From positions 1 to 64,000 of the forward strand of contig WGMX01000016.1 in NCBI GenBank assembly GCA_016124855.1: DNA of 64,000 nt, given 5' to 3'. Under the pieces are notes generated by a model. That model ran no database searches. It was not told the DNA's origin and saw only the letters and a list, made by a program, of their open reading frames with translations. This DNA comes from Anaerolineaceae bacterium (GTDB lineage Bacteria; Chloroflexota; Anaerolineae; Aggregatilineales; Phototrophicaceae). The position numbers and the translations under genes were made by a program. Below, piece by piece: positions 59,043 through 64,000 of the stretch. Position 1 is the first letter of the stretch; each line of letters begins with the position of its first letter.

Positions 59043-60101
59043 ATGGACATTGGTGGCATTCTTGGAACATTGGGGTTAATTGGGTTTGTTCTGTTTCTGG
59101 TAGGGGCCGCACTAGCGGTTGCTTCTACTTCACAGGGGCGCTCGGCACGTGGAGGCGTACTGCTGGCAGCCGTCGGGCTGGTCGCCGGGGTTATCCTGAG
59201 TGTCGTCGGACAGGGGATTGTGTTTGTTGATCCAACTGAAGTGGCGGTCGTTGTTAATACACTCAATGGTGAAATCAGTGATCCACCGTTGGGACCGGGT
59301 ACACATGTTGTACTGCCCATTATTCAGCGCGTTACCACCAAATATTCGATCACTCAGAAGGCCTATATCATGTCGGCCAAGGCGAGTGAAGGGCAGTTGG
59401 CCGGCGATGACGCGGTAGATGCACGGACAAAAGACGGACAGACGGTTAAGTTAGATGTAACCGTTCTTTACCGGATTGTTCCAAGAGAAGCCGGCAAACT
59501 TTATGTCGATTGGAATGACCGCTATGTGGATGAGTTCATTCGCCCCACTACCCGCGCTTTGGTGCGGGAAGTCGTCTCGAAATTCAATGCCGAACAAATC
59601 TACAGCGAGGCGCGCACCCAATTAGGTCAGGATATTAAGCAAGCGGTCAGTGACCGGTTTTCAAAAGAAAATCTTGAGTTGACTGATCTCTTGGTTCGTG
59701 ACATCACCTTCTCGGACGACTTTACGAACGCGATAGAGCAAAAAGTGGTCGCTGCCCAAAACTTGGAACGTGCCAAGACTGATGCCTTGACTGCCCAAAC
59801 ACAGGCTGAAGGTCGCGCCAACGCGGCAATTGCCGCTGCTCAAGGTGATGCTCAAGCCGTGGAGATTAATGCGAAGGCACAGGCTGAAGCGCTGCGGTTG
59901 GTGAGTGAGCAAATCGCTGCTAACCCCAGTTTAATCCAGTACGAATATGTTCAAAAATTGAGTGATAATGTACAGCTTATCCTGATGCCCTCGAGTAGTC
60001 CGTTCTTGTTTGATCTTGCCAGTTTGGCAAAGGCTAACCCTAACTTGACTGTTCCGGGTTCAGCGCCGGATGCGACTGCAACACCCACGCCCTCAAGCTA
60101 A
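59043..60101 (+). CDS. SPFH/prohibitin-family membrane protein
   Basis: 352 residues. Two N-terminal hydrophobic helices (FVLFLVGAALAVASTS and GVLLAAVGLVAGVILSVVG) are followed by the SPFH domain: VFVDPTEVAVVVNTLNGEIS, PLGPGTHVVLPIIQRVTTKY, TKDGQTVKLDVTVLYRIVP and a long coiled coil (KQAVSDRFSKENLELTDLLV). Members scaffold membrane microdomains and protease complexes such as HflK/C. A Pro/Thr tail ends the protein. Confidence 0.93.
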   Translation: MDIGGILGTLGLIGFVLFLVGAALAVASTSQGRSARGGVLLAAVGLVAGVILSVVGQGIVFVDPTEVAVVVNTLNGEISDPPLGPGTHVVLPIIQRVTTKYSITQKAYIMSAKASEGQLAGDDAVDARTKDGQTVKLDVTVLYRIVPREAGKLYVDWNDRYVDEFIRPTTRALVREVVSKFNAEQIYSEARTQLGQDIKQAVSDRFSKENLELTDLLVRDITFSDDFTNAIEQKVVAAQNLERAKTDALTAQTQAEGRANAAIAAAQGDAQAVEINAKAQAEALRLVSEQIAANPSLIQYEYVQKLSDNVQLILMPSSSPFLFDLASLAKANPNLTVPGSAPDATATPTPSS

Positions 60102-60109
60102 TCCATATA

Positions 60110-60148
60110 AGTAGGGAAAAGACACAGTCTTTTCCCTACTTTTCTTTT
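60110..60148 (+). terminator. Strong intrinsic terminator after the SPFH gene
   Basis: AGTAGGGAAAAGAC (60110-60123), loop ACA, GTCTTTTCCCTACT (60127-60140): a perfect 14 bp stem followed by TTTCTTTT. Confidence 0.88.
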
Positions 60149-60167
60149 CCACACTATTCCTAAAGGC

Positions 60168-60272
60168 TCAAAAGAATCTGCGGCGCATAATTCGCCGTGT
60201 GGTGCGGCGTGCTGTCCGCCGTGCGACCTGCCGCATCAACATCCGCTCACGAAAACGTCTCCACCAAAACAT
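60168..60272 (-). CDS. Tiny Arg-rich protein (34 residues)
   Basis: On the minus strand an ATG at 60272 opens MFWWRRFRERMLMRQVARRT, then ARRTTRRIMRRRFF and a TGA. Fourteen of 34 residues are Arg, with an N-terminal FWW. GGAGGG stands 7 bases before the start, a strong ribosome-binding site for such a short gene; an ATG at 60287 would add five residues. Composition fits a nucleic-acid- or membrane-binding peptide. Small Arg-rich proteins of this type occur in Chloroflexota, but I cannot name a family. Transcription evidence is lacking. Confidence 0.5.
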   Translation of the reverse strand: MFWWRRFRERMLMRQVARRTARRTTRRIMRRRFF

Positions 60273-60390
60273 GTTCTCGCCCTCCATAACTTGGTTTTGC
60301 GTATATAGTTAGGGTACGACGGAAGTTGTAAAATGATGTTGCCGAAGTGTAAATTTTTATCGGCAGCATGAGATTAGAGAGTGCAATACT

Positions 60391-60789
60391 ATGAACATCC
60401 GTTACACCATCCATAAATTATTCGTCGGACTGCGGCTGCGCTGCCCGAATTGCGAACGGGGACATATGTTTCATGGCTTGTTCAAAATGGATGAAACCTG
60501 CCCTTATTGTGGCGCGCGCTATGAACGGCTTTCGGGCGAGTCCATCGGCGGAACGATGATTAATTTGGTGTTTGCAGAGGTTTTGTCGATGGGTGGCTAC
60601 ATCATCACCCAAGCGTTATTTGCGCCTCCGCTTGCCTTCCAACTGATCTTTTGGGTGTCGTTCAATATCATTTTTGTCTTGTTGTTTTATAGGCACGCGC
60701 GCGGGATATGGGCGAGTTTGTCCTATCTTTCAGGCAACGTCTATCCCGATCCTGATTTCCAACGGGAATACACGAGTCAGGTGAAATGA
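60391..60789 (+). CDS. DUF983-family protein with zinc ribbon
   Basis: 132 residues. CPNCERGHMFHG and CPYCGARYERLSGE form a four-Cys zinc ribbon, followed by two membrane helices (AEVLSMGGYIITQALFAP and FQLIFWVSFNIIFVLLFYRH) and an RHARGIWASL tail. The family's role is unknown. Its TGA overlaps the biotin carboxylase start (ATGA), a strong sign of a shared transcript. Confidence 0.9.
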   Translation: MNIRYTIHKLFVGLRLRCPNCERGHMFHGLFKMDETCPYCGARYERLSGESIGGTMINLVFAEVLSMGGYIITQALFAPPLAFQLIFWVSFNIIFVLLFYRHARGIWASLSYLSGNVYPDPDFQREYTSQVK

Positions 60790-62300
60790 TCTTCCGCAAG
60801 TGTCTGATTGCCAATCGGGGCGAGATCGCCGTTCGCATCATTCGCGCCTGCCGCGAATTGGGTATCCAGAGTGCTGCCGTCTATTCAGAGGTCGATGCCC
60901 ATGCACTTCATGTACAGCAGGCAGATGAGGTCTATTTAATAGGTGCTGCTTCACCCGCTGAAAGTTATCTCAATATTGATAAAATGATCGCGGTGGCAAG
61001 GGCTGCCGGGTGTGATTGTGTGCATCCCGGCTATGGATTTTTATCCGAAAACGCGGATTTCGCGGCAGCCGCGACCGCCAGTGGACTAACTTGGGTAGGA
61101 CCAAGTGCAGACGCGATGCGGGCGATGGGAAGCAAAACGGCGGCACGAACCTTGATGCAGCAGGCCGGTGTTCCAGTTGTGCCGGGTTTCCAGCGTGAAG
61201 ATGCGGACGATGAGGCATTTGTCGCGGCGGCAGCAAACATCGGTTATCCGATACTGGTCAAAGCGGCGGGTGGTGGTGGTGGCAAAGGGATGCGTGTTGT
61301 TCAACAGGCGCAGGATTTGCCTGAAGCACTCGCCAGTGCAAGGCGTGAAGCGGGTAATGCCTTTGGCGACTCGCGGGTTTTTTTGGAAAAATACATCGAG
61401 TCTGCGCACCATGTCGAAATCCAAGTGCTGGCTGATACACACGGCGGCGTGGTGCATTTATTCGAGCGGGAATGCAGCAGCCAGCGACGACATCAAAAAA
61501 TTATTGAAGAGTCACCCTCACCATTTTTGGATGAAGTGACCCGCGCCAAAATGGGAGCAGCGGCAGTCGCGGCAGCTCAGGCAGTTGGATATGTGAACGC
61601 TGGAACTGTCGAGTTCATCGTCAATTCCGAAGGCGCATTTTACTTTTTAGAGATGAACACACGCTTGCAGGTTGAGCATCCCGTGACCGAAATGGTGACC
61701 GGACTGGATTTGGTCAAACTGCAATTTCAAGTGGCGGCAGGTGACCATTTGCCCTTCAAACAAGAGGACATCAGCCAGCGTGGTCATGCTATCGAATGTC
61801 GTTTATATGCCGAGGACGCGGCGAACAACTTCCTACCAGCAGTTGGGCCGTTATTGCAATTTATTCCGCCACTTGGGCCGGGGATAAGAGTAGATACCGG
61901 TGTACAATCTGGTGATGTCATTAGTATCCATTACGACCCCATGATCGCAAAAATTATTGTGTATGCTGTTGACCGAACGGCGGCCATCCAGCGGATGCGA
62001 ACTGCGCTGTCGCAAACAGTGACCTTGGGGACAATTACCAACCGCGAATTTTTAATGGCGCTCTTGGCTCATCCGGCGTTTGCTTCGGGTGATGTGGATA
62101 CCCACTTTGTTGACAGTCATCTGGACGCGCTTATACCAGCCTCTTCACCAATGTCCGATACAGCATTAATCGCCGCTGCGTTAGGGGATTTTTTACGTGG
62201 TGAGACATCCGTGCAACCAGTTGCTGGTGCAGCCAGTACGAATGGTGATTTGTACTCGCCGTGGTCGGTGGCGGATAGCTTCCGCTTGGGTAAGCGCTAA
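60786..62300 (+). CDS. accC: Biotin carboxylase subunit (acetyl/propionyl/methylcrotonyl-CoA type)
   Basis: 504 residues. The biotin carboxylase domain is complete: FRKCLIANRGEIAVRIIRAC, ATP-binding VKAAGGGGGKGMRVVQ, HVEIQVLADTHGGVVHLFER, ECSSQRRHQKIIEESPSP and catalytic EMNTRLQVEHPVTEMVTG. It carboxylates biotin on a carrier protein with bicarbonate and ATP. About 50 residues beyond the AccC end run to SPWSVADSFRLGKR, which resembles the start of the BT domain of methylcrotonyl-CoA carboxylase alpha chains, then stop. No carrier or transferase gene is nearby, so the acceptor subunits are encoded elsewhere. Confidence 0.93.
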   Translation: MIFRKCLIANRGEIAVRIIRACRELGIQSAAVYSEVDAHALHVQQADEVYLIGAASPAESYLNIDKMIAVARAAGCDCVHPGYGFLSENADFAAAATASGLTWVGPSADAMRAMGSKTAARTLMQQAGVPVVPGFQREDADDEAFVAAAANIGYPILVKAAGGGGGKGMRVVQQAQDLPEALASARREAGNAFGDSRVFLEKYIESAHHVEIQVLADTHGGVVHLFERECSSQRRHQKIIEESPSPFLDEVTRAKMGAAAVAAAQAVGYVNAGTVEFIVNSEGAFYFLEMNTRLQVEHPVTEMVTGLDLVKLQFQVAAGDHLPFKQEDISQRGHAIECRLYAEDAANNFLPAVGPLLQFIPPLGPGIRVDTGVQSGDVISIHYDPMIAKIIVYAVDRTAAIQRMRTALSQTVTLGTITNREFLMALLAHPAFASGDVDTHFVDSHLDALIPASSPMSDTALIAAALGDFLRGETSVQPVAGAASTNGDLYSPWSVADSFRLGKR

Positions 62301-62361
62301 AAAGCAGACGCGGTTACAATAGGTGCAAGTTTTGCACAGAACATCAGAAAGGGCGCAGACC

Positions 62362-62886
62362 ATGATCAAGCGTTTCGTTATTTTAGTTGTGTTGTTGGCT
62401 GGAGCGCTGTTGGTGGGGCGAGCACAGGACAAACCGTCGCGAGAAATTTATACAGCATTGAGTTATGGGGACAGCGTGTTCGAACCGGATCAGTGGTTAG
62501 CCAGCGCGCGCGAAGAAAATGGACGCACAACGGCTGAATGGCGCGATGATTCGATAAGCGGTTTGGCCTACTTGGGGTATATTCACTTTGATAACCCCAT
62601 TCAACCGGATCAAATTCCGCTGGTTTTTACGGATGATTGGTTTAAGGCTGTCTTTGCGAATTATCAAGGATTGACGGAAGCCAGCAACTGCCAGCTTAAT
62701 GACGTGACCTTACACGAATTTAATGTTTTGCAAGCCGGTAATCGCTTTAGTGTGCGCTACTGGATTAAACCGGTCACTGAATCGCGGGTTTTGACATTAT
62801 TTTTGATGTTCCCGAACACGGATATCAAGAATATGGATACCTACGCTAAGAAATTGTTTCCTGATGCGCCAGTCTGCGCGGGCTAG
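62362..62886 (+). CDS. Secreted protein of unknown function
   Basis: 174 residues from the ATG at 62362 (GAAAGGGCG upstream). A signal peptide (MIKRFVILVVLLAGALLVGR) ends near AQD. The mature domain (DKPSREIYTALSYGDSVFEP, QWLASAREENGRTTAEWRDD, ALSQ-type hydrophobic strands, MFPNTDIKNMDTYAKKLFP) has a single Cys pair (NCQLND and VCAG). No family recognised. Separated by 61 bp from the biotin carboxylase gene. Confidence 0.75.
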   Translation: MIKRFVILVVLLAGALLVGRAQDKPSREIYTALSYGDSVFEPDQWLASAREENGRTTAEWRDDSISGLAYLGYIHFDNPIQPDQIPLVFTDDWFKAVFANYQGLTEASNCQLNDVTLHEFNVLQAGNRFSVRYWIKPVTESRVLTLFLMFPNTDIKNMDTYAKKLFPDAPVCAG

Positions 62887-63025
62887 GCCAGCGAAGAATC
62901 AGGCTGAAAACCATAGCAATATAACAGATTGTTTCGAATATCATACCGTTCTAATACATCTGAATGCATCTCTAAACCGGATGTGCTAAACTACGCCCAT
63001 TAACGGTCTAGGTTCAGGTTAGGTT

Positions 63026-64000
63026 ATGATTGGTAAGCGGATTGGGCCATACGAAATCATCGAAGAAATTGGCAAAGGGGGTATGGCAACCGTTTACCGT
63101 GCCTACCAACCGAATCTTGATCGCTATGTTGCCATCAAAATTATTCACCGCGCCATTGCCCTCGATACTGCTAGTTTAGAGCGTTTCCAACGGGAAGCGC
63201 GTCTGCTTACCCGACTTGTCCACCCCCATTTGCTGCCCATTTACGACTATAATGCCGAGCATGATCCGCCGTATATTGTCATGCGCTATCTGGAAAGTGG
63301 CACCCTCAAAGGGGTCATCGACAAAGGGGTGCTTCCTCACGAAGAGATTATCCATATGCTGCGGCAGGTGGCAGCCGCATTGGATTACGCCCACCGCAAC
63401 AATGTCATTCACCGTGATATTAAACCCAGCAACGTGATGCTCGATCAGGACGGCAATGCTTTTCTGACCGATTTTGGTATCGCCCGAACCATTGAAGCCG
63501 GACAGGACATGACCCAGAGTGGCTTTGCTCTAGGAACACCGGGTTATATGTCCCCTGAGCAGGGGATGGGTGTAGATGGCCTCAACAGTCGTGCCGACAT
63601 TTATTCGCTGGGGGTAATGACCTTCCAGATGTTGACGGGGAAGATGCCTTATACTGGCGAAACCCCACTCAGCATTATTTTTAAACACATTAGCGATCCC
63701 ATTCCCGCAATTAATACGTACGATCCCAAACTTTCGACAGAAGTTAATGCGGTCATGGCGCGTGTTTTGGCCAAGCAGCCAGAAGACCGCTATGAAACAG
63801 CGGCTGAGTTTGTGGATGATTTGGCGAAGGCGCTGCATGTCTTTGGCGCAGGAACGGCTTTAGTACTCAAACGCACTGCACAAGAAAATATGGACAAGGC
63901 GGCTGCGATCCGTGAAGAACGGCAAAGCCAAATTGATGCGACGATGCAGGCCTTTGAGAACAGCCGCTCTTCAATTGAAGCGGCCAAAGTGCCGATTACC
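63026..64000 (+). CDS. Eukaryotic-type Ser/Thr protein kinase (C terminus beyond window)
   Basis: At least 325 residues; the frame is open to the window edge. Kinase motifs are intact: GPYEIIEEIGKGGMATVYRA (Gly loop), VAIKIIH (Lys), HRDIKPSNVMLDQD (catalytic loop), TDFGIARTIE (DFG), LGTPGYMSPEQ (activation) and RADIYSLGVMTFQMLTGKMP. After the domain comes a helical region (TAQENMDKAAAIREERQSQI) like the juxtamembrane part of Chloroflexota PknB kinases. It regulates growth or envelope functions by phosphorylation. ATG at 63026 with AGG upstream. Confidence 0.92.
   Translation, partial: MIGKRIGPYEIIEEIGKGGMATVYRAYQPNLDRYVAIKIIHRAIALDTASLERFQREARLLTRLVHPHLLPIYDYNAEHDPPYIVMRYLESGTLKGVIDKGVLPHEEIIHMLRQVAAALDYAHRNNVIHRDIKPSNVMLDQDGNAFLTDFGIARTIEAGQDMTQSGFALGTPGYMSPEQGMGVDGLNSRADIYSLGVMTFQMLTGKMPYTGETPLSIIFKHISDPIPAINTYDPKLSTEVNAVMARVLAKQPEDRYETAAEFVDDLAKALHVFGAGTALVLKRTAQENMDKAAAIREERQSQIDATMQAFENSRSSIEAAKVPIT

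Overview
The window reads as a chromosomal stretch of a Chloroflexota (Anaerolineae-like) bacterium. That is inferred from the gene families (short FmdB-like protein, DUF983 protein next to a biotin carboxylase, eukaryotic-type Ser/Thr kinase with a helical tail, UlaG-like metallo-hydrolases, BMP-type nucleoside transporter, membrane MutS relative) and from abundant GC-rich palindromic intergenic repeats; there is no rRNA or tRNA gene to confirm it. Genes are dense, on both strands, mostly in short operons with 1-8 nt overlaps. No prophage, CRISPR array or tRNA was seen. The only recognisable insertion sequence is the 3' tail of an IS256-type transposase at the left edge.

Layout. 1-3.9 kb: IS256 tail, then fabF, a hotdog thioesterase, a HIT protein, a membrane-anchored protein and an esterase gene interrupted by one TAA codon. 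4-9 kb: small secreted peptide, TPR histidine kinase, AraC regulator divergent from a PhyH-type dioxygenase, secreted cyclase-family protein. 9.2-17.2 kb: Cys-less FmdB relative, membrane acyltransferase, GT39-like membrane glycosyltransferase, metallo-hydrolase pair, a ConA-like protein carrying an in-frame palindromic repeat, a membrane protein, long repeat copy A, NmrA-like oxidoreductase. 17.5-28.6 kb: DeaD-type helicase, SpoU methyltransferase operon, thiolase, glucokinase, degraded DNA, membrane protein, an ABC-F gene behind a likely attenuator, long repeat copy B, a large secreted PKD protein.

28.7-36.6 kb is a nucleoside uptake and salvage locus: amidohydrolase/deaminase and nucleoside hydrolase on the minus strand, and a BMP-type binding protein, ATPase and two permeases on the plus strand, with inverted operator-like sequences between the divergent halves. 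36.7-43.1 kb: RarA C-terminal-like protein, acetyltransferase, a pdxS-pdxT-pdxR vitamin B6 operon with 4 nt overlaps, an M20 peptidase, and two small orphan histidine-kinase dimerisation-like proteins plus a small helical protein. 43.2-53.2 kb: P450, YchJ, cNMP-binding protein, ASCH protein, acetyltransferase, metallo-hydrolase, membrane MutS relative, Uma2 nuclease, ABC-F (Uup type), TPM protein. 53.2-64 kb: methyltransferase, RDD protein, geranylgeranyl-reductase-like flavoprotein, nucleotidyltransferase with a possible leader peptide, orphan ABC ATPase, SPFH protein, a 34-residue Arg-rich protein on the minus strand, DUF983 protein overlapping a biotin carboxylase, and a Ser/Thr kinase that runs off the right edge.

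Most worth a second look: (1) the ABC-F leader at 24.36-24.67 kb, with promoter, 24-codon ORF, two hairpins, an intrinsic terminator and a candidate antiterminator pairing; (2) two inverted copies of a long non-coding repeat, each directly downstream of a gene and starting with a terminator-like hairpin that differs between copies in a pairing-preserving way; (3) palindromic repeats inside reading frames; (4) the orphan DHp-like protein pair.
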